Shown: positions 7,751-18,339 of the stretch, one piece after another
How positions within the stretch are numbered: position 1 is the first letter of the stretch
How the letters are laid out: every line of letters begins with the position of its first letter
Assembly (NCBI GenBank): GCA_025361705.1
Contig: JANYJW010000059.1
Coordinates: 1-64,000 of the forward strand
From: Gemmatimonas sp.
Lineage (GTDB): Bacteria > Gemmatimonadota > Gemmatimonadetes > Gemmatimonadales > Gemmatimonadaceae
Direction: 5' to 3'
Length of the DNA stretch: 64,000 nucleotides
Notes under the pieces: model-generated
Told to the model about the DNA's origin: nothing
Databases searched by the model: none
Seen by the model: the letters and a program-made list of their open reading frames with translations, nothing else
Program-made: the position numbers and the translations under genes

Positions 7751-10700
7751 ATGCGTCGCGTTCACTGGTCGCTCGCCCTGACGGGACTTACCGTTGCGTC
7801 CCTCACGCTCACGGGTGGAGGGCGTGGTCAGCGCGCACTCGACGCGCGTGAACCGTCCGTGCGCGACGGCACCGATTCGGCACTGCTGGCCACCTACAAG
7901 TGGCGCAACGTGGGGCCCGAGCGCGGTGGCCGGTCGATTGCCGTGAGCGGCGTGAAAGGACGCCCCAAGGAGGCGTACTTTGGCGCCGTCGGCGGCGGAC
8001 TCTGGAAGACGACCGACGGTGGCGAGACGTGGGTCCCGGTGACGGACGGCCAGGTGCGGTCAGCCTCTGTCGGCGCGGTGGCCGTGTCGGAGAGCAACCC
8101 GGACATCGTGTTCATCGGCATGGGCGAGACGTGCATTCGCGGCAACATCATGGCCGGTGATGGCGTGTACAAGTCGAGTGACGCGGGCAAGACCTGGGCG
8201 CATGTCGGATTTGCGGCGTCCGAGAACATCGCCAAGATCCGCATTCATCCCACCAATCCAGACATCATCTTCGTCGCCGCCTTTGGCAAGCACTCGGCCC
8301 CCAACGTTGAACGGGGCGTGTACAAGAGCATGGACGGCGGCAAGACGTGGCGGCGCGTATTGTTCCGCAACGATTCCACGGCGGCCATCGACATCACCAT
8401 CGACCACACCAACCCGGACGTGCTTTACGCGGCGCTCTGGGAGGCGTACCGCAGGGAATTCACGATGTCGTCCGGTGGAGCGGGGAGCGGCCTGTTCAAG
8501 AGCACGGATGGGGGCGAGACATGGAAGGAGATCACGCGAAGTCCGGGACTGCCTGAGGGACTGATCGGGCGCATCGGCGTGTCGGTGTCGCCGGTGAACG
8601 GCAGCCGGGTGTTTGCGCTGGTGGAGAACGCCAAGGGCGGGCTGTTCAAGTCGGATGATGCCGGGGCCACGTGGAGCCTGATGACCGACAACCGCAACGT
8701 GCGGCAGCGCGCGTTCTACTACACGCACGTGATGGCCGACAGCAAGAATGCCGACGTCGTGTACATGCTCAATACGAGCGCCTTCCGCTCGAACGACGCC
8801 GGCAAGACGATGGTGTCGGTGGGCAACGGGACGCACGGCGACTTTCACGATGTGTGGGTCGACCCTGACAACGCGCAGCACCTGGTGATCGGCAACGACG
8901 GCGGGGGCGCGGTGTCGACCACGGGCGGTCAGCGCTGGACGGAGCAGGACTTTCCCACGGAACAGTTTTATCACATCGCCACCACGGCGCACATTCCATA
9001 TCACGTGTGCGGATCGCAGCAGGACAACACGACGATGTGCGTGCCGTTCAACTGGAACCTCGGCCCAGCGCGCGGCCGCGCCATTCCGGGGCTGCCCGAG
9101 GGGCGCGCGCCGCAGGCGTGGTACACGGCCGGCGGCGGAGAGCCGGGGTACATGGCGCCCGACCCGCGCGACCCCGACCTCTTCTACGCCGGCACCAACA
9201 ACGGCGGCTTCCTCGACAAGTACAATCGCCGCACGGGACAGAGCCGCGAGGTGAATCCGTATCCGTGGATGTACTCCGGCGAACCGTCGAGCGAGATCCG
9301 CGAACGGTGGCAGTGGACCTATCCCATCATCTTCTCGCCGGTGGATCCCCGCATCCTGTACGTGTCGTCGCAGCGGCTCTGGAAGACGCCTGACGGCGGG
9401 CGCACGTGGACGGCGATCAGCGGTGACCTTACGCGCCACGACCCCGCGACCATGGGCCACTCCGGCGGTCCGATCACCGGGGACATGAATGGCCCTGAGG
9501 TGTACGGCGTGATCTTTGCCATTGCGCCGGGCAAGAAGGACGTCAATACCATCTGGACCGGATCGGACGACGGACTGGTGCACGTGACGCGCGACGGCGG
9601 CGCGACGTGGGCCAACGTCACACCCAAGGAGATGCCGGCGTTCGGGCGCGTCAGCCAGATCGATGCGTCGTCGTTCACGCCGGGCGCGGCGTACGTCTCG
9701 GTGCGCCGCCCGCTCATGGACGATACGGCGCCGTACATCTTCAAGACGTCTGACTTCGGCAAGACGTGGACGAAGATCGTCACCGGCATTCGCGCCGACG
9801 ACTATGTGCACGCCGTGCGCGAAGACCCCGCGCGGAAGGGCCTGCTGTACGCCGCCGCGCAGCACGGCGTCTATCGGTCAACCAACGATGGCGCGACGTG
9901 GCAGTCGCTGTCGCTCAATCTCCCTGACGTGCCGGTGTCTGACCTGCTCGTGAAGGACAACGAGATCGTGATTGCCACGCACGGGCGCGGCTTCTGGTCG
10001 CTCGACAACGCGGCGCCGCTGCGCCAGGTGACGCCGGCAATCACGGCATCGACAGAGCCGTGGCTCTTTGCACCGCCCGTGGCATACCGATCGGGCATGG
10101 GAGCCATTATCAACTACTGGCTCAAGCAACCGGCGAAGCGCGTCACCATCGAAGTGCTCGACGCCAAGGACAACGTCATCCGCACGTTCGCCCCGGACAC
10201 CGCGCCACGGCCGGCGGCGGGGGCGGGCGGTGGCGGGGGCGGACGCTTTGGCGGATTCCAGGCGCCGCCCTCGGCGGCGGCGGGCATGAACCGCTTCACG
10301 TGGGACCTCAACTACGCGTCGGCGACGACCTTCCCGGGAATGATCCTCTGGGGCGCCACCACGGCAGGCCCTGCGGCACCGCCGGGAACGTACCGCGTGC
10401 GGCTCACGGTCGACGGCAAGTCGCAGCTGCAGCCGGTGACCGTGCGCCGCAATCCCCTGCACACCGACGTCACGGACGCCGACCTGCAGGCGCAATTCGA
10501 CCTTGCCATCCGCATTCGCGACAAGGTGAGCGAAGCCAATCAGCTGGTCATCGACATTCGCAGCGTCAAGGCGCAGGTGGCCGACCGGCTCACGAAGACT
10601 GCTGACCCGTCGCTCAAGACCGCCGGGGACCGCCTGACCACCAATGCGGCCGACGTCGAAGATGACGTGTATCAGGTGCAGAACCAGAGTGGGCAGGATC

Positions 10701-10957
10701 CGCTCAACTTCCCGATCAAGATCAACAACCGGCTGGCATCGCTGCTGCGAGTTGTCAGTCAGGGCGACGGTCGGCCGACATCGAATATTCCCGAGATCCT
10801 CTCCATCCAGACGGGCCAGCTGAAGGTGCAGGTCGACAAGCTGGCGCAGGTGTGGAAGACAGACCTGACGGCATTCAACAAGGAAGCGGCGCGCCTCAAG
10901 CTGCCGCCCGTCGATCCGAAGTGCGCCAAAGCGGAGGGATGTGCCGTGCAGCCGTAA
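7751..10957 (+). CDS. Secreted VPS10/sortilin-like BNR beta-propeller protein
   Basis: A 1068-residue exported protein. The ATG at 7751 is chosen because a signal peptide follows (MRRVHWSLALTGLTVASLTL) and a GAGG-type ribosome site lies 8 bases upstream; the open frame to its left has no protein character. The first 720 residues hold many BNR/Asp-box repeats (GLWKTTDGGETW, GVYKSSDAGKTW, GLFKSDDAGATWS, GVYRSTNDGATW), the blades of a ten-bladed VPS10/sortilin-type propeller. A Gly-rich linker (near residues 820-835) follows, then a FlgD-like beta domain (about 790-920) and a helical C-terminal region (about 930-1060). Proteins of this kind are annotated as glycosyl hydrolases, but no catalytic pair can be assigned from sequence, so a binding or degradative surface role is all that can be said. 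Confidence 0.85.
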   Translation: MRRVHWSLALTGLTVASLTLTGGGRGQRALDAREPSVRDGTDSALLATYKWRNVGPERGGRSIAVSGVKGRPKEAYFGAVGGGLWKTTDGGETWVPVTDGQVRSASVGAVAVSESNPDIVFIGMGETCIRGNIMAGDGVYKSSDAGKTWAHVGFAASENIAKIRIHPTNPDIIFVAAFGKHSAPNVERGVYKSMDGGKTWRRVLFRNDSTAAIDITIDHTNPDVLYAALWEAYRREFTMSSGGAGSGLFKSTDGGETWKEITRSPGLPEGLIGRIGVSVSPVNGSRVFALVENAKGGLFKSDDAGATWSLMTDNRNVRQRAFYYTHVMADSKNADVVYMLNTSAFRSNDAGKTMVSVGNGTHGDFHDVWVDPDNAQHLVIGNDGGGAVSTTGGQRWTEQDFPTEQFYHIATTAHIPYHVCGSQQDNTTMCVPFNWNLGPARGRAIPGLPEGRAPQAWYTAGGGEPGYMAPDPRDPDLFYAGTNNGGFLDKYNRRTGQSREVNPYPWMYSGEPSSEIRERWQWTYPIIFSPVDPRILYVSSQRLWKTPDGGRTWTAISGDLTRHDPATMGHSGGPITGDMNGPEVYGVIFAIAPGKKDVNTIWTGSDDGLVHVTRDGGATWANVTPKEMPAFGRVSQIDASSFTPGAAYVSVRRPLMDDTAPYIFKTSDFGKTWTKIVTGIRADDYVHAVREDPARKGLLYAAAQHGVYRSTNDGATWQSLSLNLPDVPVSDLLVKDNEIVIATHGRGFWSLDNAAPLRQVTPAITASTEPWLFAPPVAYRSGMGAIINYWLKQPAKRVTIEVLDAKDNVIRTFAPDTAPRPAAGAGGGGGGRFGGFQAPPSAAAGMNRFTWDLNYASATTFPGMILWGATTAGPAAPPGTYRVRLTVDGKSQLQPVTVRRNPLHTDVTDADLQAQFDLAIRIRDKVSEANQLVIDIRSVKAQVADRLTKTADPSLKTAGDRLTTNAADVEDDVYQVQNQSGQDPLNFPIKINNRLASLLRVVSQGDGRPTSNIPEILSIQTGQLKVQVDKLAQVWKTDLTAFNKEAARLKLPPVDPKCAKAEGCAVQP

Positions 10958-10998
10958 CGCGGTGCGTCCGACGCGTGCGACAAATGGATATGCAACAG

Positions 10999-11028
10999 CA
11001 GGGCCGCCAACATGTGCTGGCGGCCCTG
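10999..11028. terminator. Hairpin between convergent genes
   Basis: An 11-bp perfect stem (CAGGGCCGCCA at 10999-11009 with 11018-11028) and an 8-base loop lie between the stops of the VPS10-like gene and osmC. There is no U tract, so it is either a bidirectional GC-rich terminator or an RNA-end stabiliser. Confidence 0.6.
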
Positions 11029-11080
11029 CGTCGTCGACCTGTCGGCACCGTGCATGACAGCACGGTGAGGCGCGCCGTGC

Positions 11081-11506
11081 TTACCCAACGAGCTGTGCGT
11101 CGAGTGTCATTGGCACGGCCGCGAGCGCGCGCGAGATGATGCAGCCGGTCTTGGTCTCCTCGGCGACCTTCTGGAACTGCTCCGCCGAGAGGCCCGGCAC
11201 GACGCCGCGCGTGATGAGGGCGATGCCAGTGACGGCGAAACCCGCGTCGGTCTTGTTGGCGCTGACGACGGCAGTGGTGGTCACGCTCGTCACCACGTGT
11301 CCGGCCATGGCCAGGGAATTGGACAGCGCCATCGAGAAGCAGCCCGCATGCGCGGCGCCGAGGAGCTCCTCAGGATTGGTGTCACCGCTTCCCTCAAACC
11401 GGCTGATGAACGAGAACGGGCCGCTGAACGCCTTGCTGCCCACCGCAAGCGTGCCCTTTCCCGACTTGAGATCACCCTGCCATGTGGCTTCTGCCTTGCG
11501 ATCCAT
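11081..11506 (-). CDS. osmC: OsmC-family peroxiredoxin
   Basis: A 141-residue cytoplasmic peroxidase of the OsmC type that reduces organic hydroperoxides with a pair of cysteines. Cys56 (AAHAGCFSMALS) is the peroxidatic and Cys122 (KTGCIISRAL) the resolving residue, at the family spacing. Length and start (MDRKAEATWQG) match OsmC rather than Ohr: the region after the first Cys reads as OsmC and the second motif is C-x-x-S-[RK]-A-L. The gene stands alone downstream of ppdK, with a 66-base gap that holds a 12-bp palindrome (11553-11564), so it may have its own stress-responsive promoter. Confidence 0.9.
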   Translation of the reverse strand: MDRKAEATWQGDLKSGKGTLAVGSKAFSGPFSFISRFEGSGDTNPEELLGAAHAGCFSMALSNSLAMAGHVVTSVTTTAVVSANKTDAGFAVTGIALITRGVVPGLSAEQFQKVAEETKTGCIISRALAAVPMTLDAQLVG

Positions 11507-11552
11507 GGTGCAATGCTCCGCGTGTGTTGTGATTGGGGTGGATGAAATGCGT

Positions 11553-11564
11553 GCAGACGTCTGC
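11553..11564. promoter_or_regulatory. Perfect 12-bp palindrome upstream of osmC
   Basis: GCAGACGTCTGC reads the same on both strands. It lies 46 bases upstream of the osmC start and 8 bases beyond the ppdK stop. Its position suits an operator for a dimeric regulator of osmC, but it does not match the known OhrR box and no regulator gene is adjacent. It could be chance in GC-rich DNA. Confidence 0.3.
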
Positions 11565-11572
11565 GGGTGCGT

Positions 11573-14236
11573 TCAGGCGAGCGCGGCGTGCGCCGCCGCG
11601 AGCCGCGCGATGGGCACGCGGAAGGGCGAACAGCTCACATAGTCGAGCCCCTGCGCATGGCAAAACGCAATGGACCGCGGCTCGCCGCCGTGCTCCCCGC
11701 AGATGCCGACTTTCAGCGCCGGGCGCGCCGCGCGCCCATCAGTGACGGCCAGTGTGATCAACTTGCCGACGCCGTCGACGTCGAGCACCTGAAACGGGTC
11801 AGCCGGGAAGATGCCATGCTCGACGTAGAACGGAACGAAGCGCCCGGCGTCGTCGCGGCTGAGGCCAAGCGTCGTCTGCGTGAGGTCGTTGGTGCCGAAC
11901 GAGAAGAACTGCGCCCCCGCGCCGACGATCTCGGCGGCCGTGAGCGCGGCGCGCGGCAGCTCGATCATTGTGCCGGTCAGGAACGGCACCGGGACGCCAG
12001 TGTCGCGCGCGACGTCGGCCGCCACGCGCTGGATGATGGCGCTCTGGTGGGTGAACTCGCGGTAGTTCGCGACGAGCGGCACCATGACCTCTGGATGCAC
12101 CGCCACCCCGCGCGCCATGACGGCGGCGGCCGCCTCGAAGATGGCGCGCGCCTGCATTTCGGTGATTTCAGGATACGTGATGCCCAGCCGGCAGCCGCGG
12201 TGGCCCAGCATGGGGTTGGTCTCACGCAGCGACTCCACGATGTGCGTCAGTTCCTGCCGGTTCAATCCGAGCGTGCGGGCGAGCAGCTTGGCCTCCTCGC
12301 CGCCATGCGGGAGGAACTCATGCAAGGGCGGATCGAGCAGGCGGATGGTAACGGGCAGGCCGTCCATCGCCTCGAAAATCCCCTCGAAGTCGGCGCGTTG
12401 CATGGGCAGCAGCTTGTCGAGCGCGCGTCGGCGCCCGGACTCGTCGTGCGCCACGATCATCTCGCGCATCGGCGTGATCCGCTCGCCCTCGAAGAACATG
12501 TGCTCGGTGCGACACAGGCCAATGCCCTCGGCGCCGAACCGCCGCGCCTGCCGCGCGTCATGCGGTGTGTCGGCGTTGGCGCGTACCCTGAGGCGGCGCG
12601 CGCCGTCCGCCCAGGCGAGGATCTCATGGTATGCCTGATAGACGGGGGCGCTCTCCGGCGTCAATTCGCCCAGCAGGACGCGCATCACCTCGCTGGGCAG
12701 CGTCGGCAGGTCGCCCACATATACGTGGCCCGATGCGCCATCGACGGTCAGCCACTCGCCCTCACGCACCGACACGTCGCCCACCGACACGGTGCGATGA
12801 TTGGCATCCACGGTGATGGCACTGCAGCCCACCACGGCGCACTTGCCCATGCCGCGCGCCACGACGGCGGCGTGGCTGGTCATGCCTCCACGCGCCGTGA
12901 GAATGGCGCGCGCGGCGACGATGCCGTGAAAATCGTCGGGGGTGGTCTCGTCCCGCACCAGGATCACTTTTTCGCCCTGGCGTGCGCGCGACTCCGCCAC
13001 GTCGGCATCAAAGACGGCAATGCCGCTGGCGGCACCCGGGCTGGCCGGCAGTCCCGTAGCGAACGGCACGTGGCCGCGTCCGGTATCGATGACGGGATGC
13101 AGGAGCTGGTCGAGCTGCGTGGGCTGCACGCGCAGCACGGCCTCGGCCTTCGTGATGAGCCCCTCGGTCACCATGTCGCGCGCGACACGCACCGCCGCCC
13201 CGACCGTGCGCTTGCCCGTACGCGTCTGTAGCAGGTACAACGTGCCACGTTCCACCGTGAACTCGAGATCCTGCATGTCGCGAAAGTGCTTTTCCAGCGT
13301 GCCGGCAACACGCAGCAGCTCGGCGTGCGCCGCCGGGAAAGCGCCGGGCATCTGCGATATGGGAAGCGGTGTGCGGATGCCCGCCACGACGTCCTCGCCC
13401 TGCGCGTTCACCAGGAACTCGCCGTAGAACCGCTGCTCGCCAGTGGATGGATCGCGCGTGAATGCCACGCCCGTGCCGGAGTCAGGGCCGAGATTGCCGA
13501 ACACCATGGCCACGATGTTGACGGCCGTGCCTGGCGCCTCGGCAATGTTGTACTGCCGGCGGTAGTCTACCGCGCGGCGAATCATCCACGACCGCCAGAC
13601 GGCCTCGATGGCGCCCCACAGCTGTTCGCGGGGATCCATCGGAAACGGACGGCCCGTCGTGGACCGGATGAGTGCCTTGTATTCCACCACGAGCGCCTGC
13701 AGCAGCTCGACCGGCACCTCGGCGTCGGTCTTCACATCCGACACCATGCGTTTGGCGGCGAGGAGCGCCTCGAAATGGTGGTGCGACGCGCCCAGTACCA
13801 CCTCGCCGTACATCTGCAGGAAGCGCCGGTATGAATCCCAGGCGAAGCGCGGGTTGCTGCTTTGTCGCGCGAGCCCTTCGACCGTCTGGTCGTTGAGGCC
13901 GAGGTTGAGAATGGTTTGCATCATCCCCGGCATCGACACGCGGGCGCCGCTGCGGACTGACACGAGCAGGGGATTGTCGAGGTCGCCGAACCGCCGGCCG
14001 CTGGTTGCCTCGAGTCGGGCGATGGCTCGCTCCACTTCGTCGCGCAGCCCATCCGGCGCCTTGCCATCGCGCAGGTAGGCGTCGCACATCGGACACGCAA
14101 TGGTGAATCCCGGAGGCACCGGAATGCCGATGTTTGTCATCTCGGCAAGATTCGCACCCTTGCCGCCCAGCAGGTCCTTCCACTCGCGCGTGCCTTCCGC
14201 GCGACCGTCACCGAAAAAGAAGACCGATTGCGTCAC
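11573..14236 (-). CDS. ppdK: Pyruvate, phosphate dikinase
   Basis: An 887-residue enzyme that interconverts pyruvate + ATP + Pi and phosphoenolpyruvate + AMP + PPi in the cytoplasm. It opens with the PEP/pyruvate-kinase ATP-grasp signature (LLGGKGANLAEMTNIGIPVP). The swivelling phosphohistidine is His455 in GGMTSHAAVVARG, and the C-terminal PEP-binding barrel has FGTNDLTQ and ICGEHGGEP. Length is typical (about 870-900). Its start is 30 bases after the purF stop, on the same strand, so it may be read from the purine cluster. No PpdK regulatory-protein gene is seen nearby. PPi-linked direction of flux (gluconeogenic or glycolytic) cannot be told from the sequence. Confidence 0.97.
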   Translation of the reverse strand: MTQSVFFFGDGRAEGTREWKDLLGGKGANLAEMTNIGIPVPPGFTIACPMCDAYLRDGKAPDGLRDEVERAIARLEATSGRRFGDLDNPLLVSVRSGARVSMPGMMQTILNLGLNDQTVEGLARQSSNPRFAWDSYRRFLQMYGEVVLGASHHHFEALLAAKRMVSDVKTDAEVPVELLQALVVEYKALIRSTTGRPFPMDPREQLWGAIEAVWRSWMIRRAVDYRRQYNIAEAPGTAVNIVAMVFGNLGPDSGTGVAFTRDPSTGEQRFYGEFLVNAQGEDVVAGIRTPLPISQMPGAFPAAHAELLRVAGTLEKHFRDMQDLEFTVERGTLYLLQTRTGKRTVGAAVRVARDMVTEGLITKAEAVLRVQPTQLDQLLHPVIDTGRGHVPFATGLPASPGAASGIAVFDADVAESRARQGEKVILVRDETTPDDFHGIVAARAILTARGGMTSHAAVVARGMGKCAVVGCSAITVDANHRTVSVGDVSVREGEWLTVDGASGHVYVGDLPTLPSEVMRVLLGELTPESAPVYQAYHEILAWADGARRLRVRANADTPHDARQARRFGAEGIGLCRTEHMFFEGERITPMREMIVAHDESGRRRALDKLLPMQRADFEGIFEAMDGLPVTIRLLDPPLHEFLPHGGEEAKLLARTLGLNRQELTHIVESLRETNPMLGHRGCRLGITYPEITEMQARAIFEAAAAVMARGVAVHPEVMVPLVANYREFTHQSAIIQRVAADVARDTGVPVPFLTGTMIELPRAALTAAEIVGAGAQFFSFGTNDLTQTTLGLSRDDAGRFVPFYVEHGIFPADPFQVLDVDGVGKLITLAVTDGRAARPALKVGICGEHGGEPRSIAFCHAQGLDYVSCSPFRVPIARLAAAHAALA

Positions 14237-14266
14237 GCTGCAGCCCCTCCGAGGGGTGGACCGGCG

Positions 14267-15643
14267 CTAGGCGCCGGCCCGGTATCGCTTGATGTCAACG
14301 GGGGGCTGGGTGGGGTACTGCCCGGAAAAACAGGCGTGGCAAAAGCCCTCTGGGCCGTCGGGCACGGCGCCAAGCATGCCATCGAGTGAAAGATAGCCCA
14401 GCGAGTCGACGCCGATGGCCGCGCCGACTTCGGCGATGGACAGGTTGGCCGCGATCAACTGCTCGCGCTCGGGCGTGTCGATGCCGTAGTAGCACGGACC
14501 TGTGATGGGCGGCGACGAGACGCGCATGTGCACCTCGCGCGCGCCGGCATTGCGCAGCAGCGCAACGAGCCCGCGCGTGGTGGTGCCGCGCACGATCGAG
14601 TCGTCCACCATCACCACGCTCTTGCCCTCGAGCACCTCGCGCACGGCATTGTACTTCACCTTCACCTTGGCATCACGCCCGGCCTGCGTCGGCTGGATGA
14701 AGGTGCGGCCCACGTAGTGATTGCGGATGAGCGCATGTTCCAGCTGCAGGCCCGACTCCTCGGCGTAGCCCAACGCGGCGGCATTGGATGAGTCGGGGAC
14801 GGCAAAGACGATGTCGGCGCCCGGCGCCGGCTGTTCCTTGGCGAGCCGGCGCCCGAGCGCGCGGCGCGCCCGGTCCACGGAGCCGCCGAAGACGCGGCTG
14901 TCGGGGCGGGCAAAATAGATGTACTCAAACACACAGCGATGCAGGACCGGCGACGCCGGCGTTTGCAACGAGCGCATGCCCTCCGCATCAACGGCGATGA
15001 TTTCGCCGGGCGCGACGTCGCGCGCCACGGTGGCGCCAACGATGTCGAGCGCGCACGTCTCGGAGGCGAACACCCACGCGTCGCCCAGCCTGCCCATGGC
15101 GAGCGGGCGCCAGCCGTGCGCGTCGCGCGCCGCGAGCAGCGTGTTGCCGATGACCACCACCAGCGAGTACGCGCCCTGCACACCCGACAGGGCATCGGCC
15201 AGTTGTTGCTCCGGCCTTGCCGCCCGGGACTTGGCGATGCGATGGACAATGACTTCGCTGTCCATGGTGGACGCGAAGATCGAACCGTCGGCCTCGAGCG
15301 CGCCGCGCAACTCCACGGCATTGGTGAGATTGCCGTTGTGCGCCAGTGCGATGTGCCCGCCGCGAAAGCGCACGAAGACAGGCTGCGCATTGTCGATGGT
15401 GCTTGACCCCGCCGTGGAGTACCGCGTGTGCCCAATGGCGGTGCTGCCGGGGAGGGCGGCGATGCGGTCCTCCTCGAAGCCATCCGAGACGAGTCCCATC
15501 TTGCGCACGGTCTGGGCGGTGCCGTCCACGTCCACCGCGACGATGCCGGCCGACTCCTGCCCGCGGTGCTGCAGCGAGTAGAGACCGAGGTGTGTGACTC
15601 GGGCCGCATGCTGCTGGCCGTAGATGCCGAAGACTCCGCACAT
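14267..15643 (-). CDS. purF: Amidophosphoribosyltransferase
   Basis: A 458-residue enzyme for the first committed purine step: PRPP + glutamine to phosphoribosylamine. The ATG at 15643 is fixed by the family: Met is followed directly by the catalytic N-terminal nucleophile Cys2 (MCGVFGIYG), with no propeptide as found in Bacillus-type enzymes. The glutaminase half has GHTRYSTAGSS and LAHNGNLTN; the phosphoribosyltransferase half has the PRPP loop VVMVDDSIVRGTT near residue 350. It overlaps purL by one base (TGATG), so the two are translationally coupled. Confidence 0.97.
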   Translation of the reverse strand: MCGVFGIYGQQHAARVTHLGLYSLQHRGQESAGIVAVDVDGTAQTVRKMGLVSDGFEEDRIAALPGSTAIGHTRYSTAGSSTIDNAQPVFVRFRGGHIALAHNGNLTNAVELRGALEADGSIFASTMDSEVIVHRIAKSRAARPEQQLADALSGVQGAYSLVVVIGNTLLAARDAHGWRPLAMGRLGDAWVFASETCALDIVGATVARDVAPGEIIAVDAEGMRSLQTPASPVLHRCVFEYIYFARPDSRVFGGSVDRARRALGRRLAKEQPAPGADIVFAVPDSSNAAALGYAEESGLQLEHALIRNHYVGRTFIQPTQAGRDAKVKVKYNAVREVLEGKSVVMVDDSIVRGTTTRGLVALLRNAGAREVHMRVSSPPITGPCYYGIDTPEREQLIAANLSIAEVGAAIGVDSLGYLSLDGMLGAVPDGPEGFCHACFSGQYPTQPPVDIKRYRAGA

Positions 15644-17949
15644 CAGCGCGTCCCTCCGGCCACCGCAGGGTCGCGCGCGACCACTGCGACGGCGCGTTGC
15701 ATGGCGCGTGGCAGCGCGGTGTGGAACGCGGTCGCCAGGCGCTTGCCGTCGGCGCGCACGACGCGGTCGCCCACGGTGATCACGAGGCCGGCGCTCGCAC
15801 TGCGCACCGTGCCGATGACTCGCGCCGGCACGCCGTGCGCGGCGGCTGCGGCCAGCACGGCGCCGGCGTTGCCGGTCGAAACCACCACGCGCGCCTGCGC
15901 CTCGCCAAAGAGCAGCGCGCGCAGCGGCAGCGACGCCCACGCCGACAGGTCCACCTGCGCGCCCATCGGGCGCGCCTCACTGCCAATGCAGCATTCGGCG
16001 AGCGCCACGGCCAGCCCGCCCTCGGAGCAGTCGTGCGCCGACGCCACGTGCCCGCCGCCAATCGCCGCCAGCAGCGCGTCGATGAGCCGCTTCTCGGCGT
16101 CGAGATCGCACGCGGGCGGCGGGCCAGCCACGATGCCGTGCACCCACGCGAGGTACTCGCTGCCCCCGAGTTCGTTGGTGTTCTCTCCCAGCAGGACGAT
16201 AGCGTGCCCTTCGGTGCCGAACGCCGAACGCGTGACGTGCGCCACGTCGTCGATGAGCCCCACCATGCCGATCACCGGCGTGGGGTACACCGCGCCCTGC
16301 GGATTCTCATTGTAGAGCGACACATTGCCGCCGGTCACCGGTGTGCCGAGTGCGCGGCACGCGTCGCCCATGCCGAACACCGCCTCGCGGAACTGGAAGA
16401 ACACGTCGGGCTTTCTGGGATTGCCGAAGTTGAGGCAGTTGGTGATCGCCATGGGGCGTGCCCCCACGCAGGCCACGTTGCGTGCCGCTTCGGCCACCGC
16501 GATGCGTCCGCCCACGCGTGGGTCGAGGTACACGTAGCGCCCGTTGCAATCGGTCTTCACCGCGATCCCCTTGGTCGTGCCGCGCACGCGAAGGACGGCG
16601 GCATCGCCGTCGCCAGGACCAAGCACGGTGCTGGTGCGCACCGTGGAGTCGTACTGGCGCGTGATCCAGCGCTTGCTGGCAATGGTGGGGCACTCGAGCA
16701 GCTGTTCGAGCGTCCAGGCGGGATCCGACTCCTGCGGCTTCTCCGGCACGGCGTGCACGTCGCGCGCCCGGCGCGCCACGGCCTCGTCGCTCTCGCGCGC
16801 CTCGGGATGGTACTGCGGGCAGTCGGTGACGAGCCGCACGCCCGGGAACTCCGCCACCACGTGGTCGCCCTCGGTCACGCGGTACACCGGCTCGGCGATG
16901 ACCTCGCCAATCACCTCGGCGGTGAGATCCCACTTGACGAGGATCTTCCTGACCTCGTCTTCGTGTCCCTTGATGGCCACCACGAGCATGCGTTCCTGCG
17001 ATTCGCTCAGCAGGATCTCGTACGGGGTCATTCCGACCTCGCGCTGCGGCACCTTGCGCGTGTCGATGGTGACCCCCACGTCGCCACGTTCCGCCATTTC
17101 TGCCGAAGACGACGTGAGGCCCGCGGCGCCCATGTCCTGAATGGCGACGATGTGGCCGCTCTGGATGAGCTCCAGCGAGGCCTCAAGCAGCAGCTTCTCG
17201 GTGAACGGGTCGCCCACCTGCACGCGCGGGCGCTTGGCCTCGGTGGCTGCGCTGAGGTCCTCCGACGCAAACGATGCGCCGTGGATGCCGTCACGCCCGG
17301 TGCGCGCGCCCACGGCAATGATCGGATTGCCGATCCCCTCCGCCTTGGCGCGAATGAGCTCGTCGTCGCGCAGCAGGCCGACGCACATGGCGTTGACGAG
17401 CGGGTTTCCCTCGTACGCGGCGTCGAACATCACGTCGCCGGCCACCGTCGGGATGCCCACGCAGTTGCCGTAATCGCCGATGCCCTTGACCACGCCGCCC
17501 ACGAGGTAGCGCACGCGCGGCGTGTCCATCGAGCCAAAGCGCAGCGAGTTGAGCATGGCAATCGGGCGCGCGCCCATGGTGAAGACATCGCGCAGGATGC
17601 CGCCCACGCCCGTGGCCGCACCCTGATACGGTTCGACGGCCGACGGATGGTTGTGCGACTCGATCTTGAACGCCACCGCGAGCCCGTCACCGATGCTGAT
17701 CACGCCCGCGTTCTCTCCCGGCCCCTGCAACACGTACGGTGCGTCCGTCGGCAGTGACTTGAGGATGGGACGCGAGTGCTTGTACGAGCAGTGCTCGCTC
17801 CACAGCGCGGAGATGATGCCGAGTTCGGTGAAGGTCGGTTCGCGGCCGAGCATCCGGCGCAGACGCTCGAACTCGTCGGCCGTGAGGCCGTGCTCGGCCA
17901 CGAGGGCCGGCGTGATGACAGGATCGCCAGGGCGGGGGGTCGCGGTCAC
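15643..17949 (-). CDS. purL: Phosphoribosylformylglycinamidine synthase, large subunit
   Basis: A 768-residue short-form PurL that converts FGAR to FGAM with ATP, taking ammonia from PurQ in a complex with PurS. The GTG at 17949 is preferred: the family begins near [20 protein letters not shown], and the extra upstream frame is only the shadow of the preceding zinc-ribbon gene. Visible landmarks include [10 protein letters not shown] near residue 50, [29 protein letters not shown] in the first half and [12 protein letters not shown] in the second, the two PurM-like halves. The start overlaps the upstream gene by four bases (GTGA), and the stop overlaps purF. Confidence 0.97.
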   Translation of the reverse strand: MTATPRPGDPVITPALVAEHGLTADEFERLRRMLGREPTFTELGIISALWSEHCSYKHSRPILKSLPTDAPYVLQGPGENAGVISIGDGLAVAFKIESHNHPSAVEPYQGAATGVGGILRDVFTMGARPIAMLNSLRFGSMDTPRVRYLVGGVVKGIGDYGNCVGIPTVAGDVMFDAAYEGNPLVNAMCVGLLRDDELIRAKAEGIGNPIIAVGARTGRDGIHGASFASEDLSAATEAKRPRVQVGDPFTEKLLLEASLELIQSGHIVAIQDMGAAGLTSSSAEMAERGDVGVTIDTRKVPQREVGMTPYEILLSESQERMLVVAIKGHEDEVRKILVKWDLTAEVIGEVIAEPVYRVTEGDHVVAEFPGVRLVTDCPQYHPEARESDEAVARRARDVHAVPEKPQESDPAWTLEQLLECPTIASKRWITRQYDSTVRTSTVLGPGDGDAAVLRVRGTTKGIAVKTDCNGRYVYLDPRVGGRIAVAEAARNVACVGARPMAITNCLNFGNPRKPDVFFQFREAVFGMGDACRALGTPVTGGNVSLYNENPQGAVYPTPVIGMVGLIDDVAHVTRSAFGTEGHAIVLLGENTNELGGSEYLAWVHGIVAGPPPACDLDAEKRLIDALLAAIGGGHVASAHDCSEGGLAVALAECCIGSEARPMGAQVDLSAWASLPLRALLFGEAQARVVVSTGNAGAVLAAAAAHGVPARVIGTVRSASAGLVITVGDRVVRADGKRLATAFHTALPRAMQRAVAVVARDPAVAGGTR

Positions 17950-18278
17950 TTGTGGCGCAGGCCCCGCAGAATGTCGTCGAGGAACGTGCCGACGCGCGAC
18001 TCGTCCACATGGGTGAGCATCTCGAACTCGCCGGCATCGAGCCACATTCCCTTGCAGCTCTCGCAGACGTCGACCTTCACATGCTGAATGGTCGTCTCGT
18101 ACAGCGAGCCGCGGCACTTGGGGCACTTCCAGGGATGTGAAAGCTCAATCTGCTTGCGTTCGGCGTCGAGGCGGGCGCGATGCGCCTTGATCAGTTCGGC
18201 GTCGAGCTTGAGGAAATACTCGTCTTCGTTGCGCGACGGCTTGAAGTCGTCCGATGGGGATTTCTTGAAGTCTTTCAT
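17946..18278 (-). CDS. Zinc-ribbon (TFIIB-type) small protein
   Basis: A 110-residue protein with one zf-TFIIB-like zinc ribbon: [10 protein letters not shown] followed 19 residues later by [15 protein letters not shown], the two CxxC pairs that would hold a zinc ion. A charged helix precedes it, and the tail may be helical ([13 protein letters not shown]). The ATG at 18278 is chosen because the sequence becomes protein-like there ([13 protein letters not shown]); the longer frame is Pro/Arg-rich. The family is common and mostly uncharacterised. It overlaps purL by GTGA, so it is expressed with purine synthesis genes, but a role there is only inferred from position. Confidence 0.8.
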   Translation of the reverse strand: MKDFKKSPSDDFKPSRNEDEYFLKLDAELIKAHRARLDAERKQIELSHPWKCPKCRGSLYETTIQHVKVDVCESCKGMWLDAGEFEMLTHVDESRVGTFLDDILRGLRHK

Positions 18279-18339
18279 GGCGGGCGATTCCGTGAGGTGA
18301 GGTCGTGACGGCGGGTTGGCGGCGCAGGGCGCCGCAGGC

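Noticed and set aside
8060-9865. Open frame of about 600 codons on the minus strand within the VPS10-like gene.
   Set aside because: Composition (Arg/His/Val repeats) is that of an antisense shadow; the plus strand carries clear Asp-box repeats.
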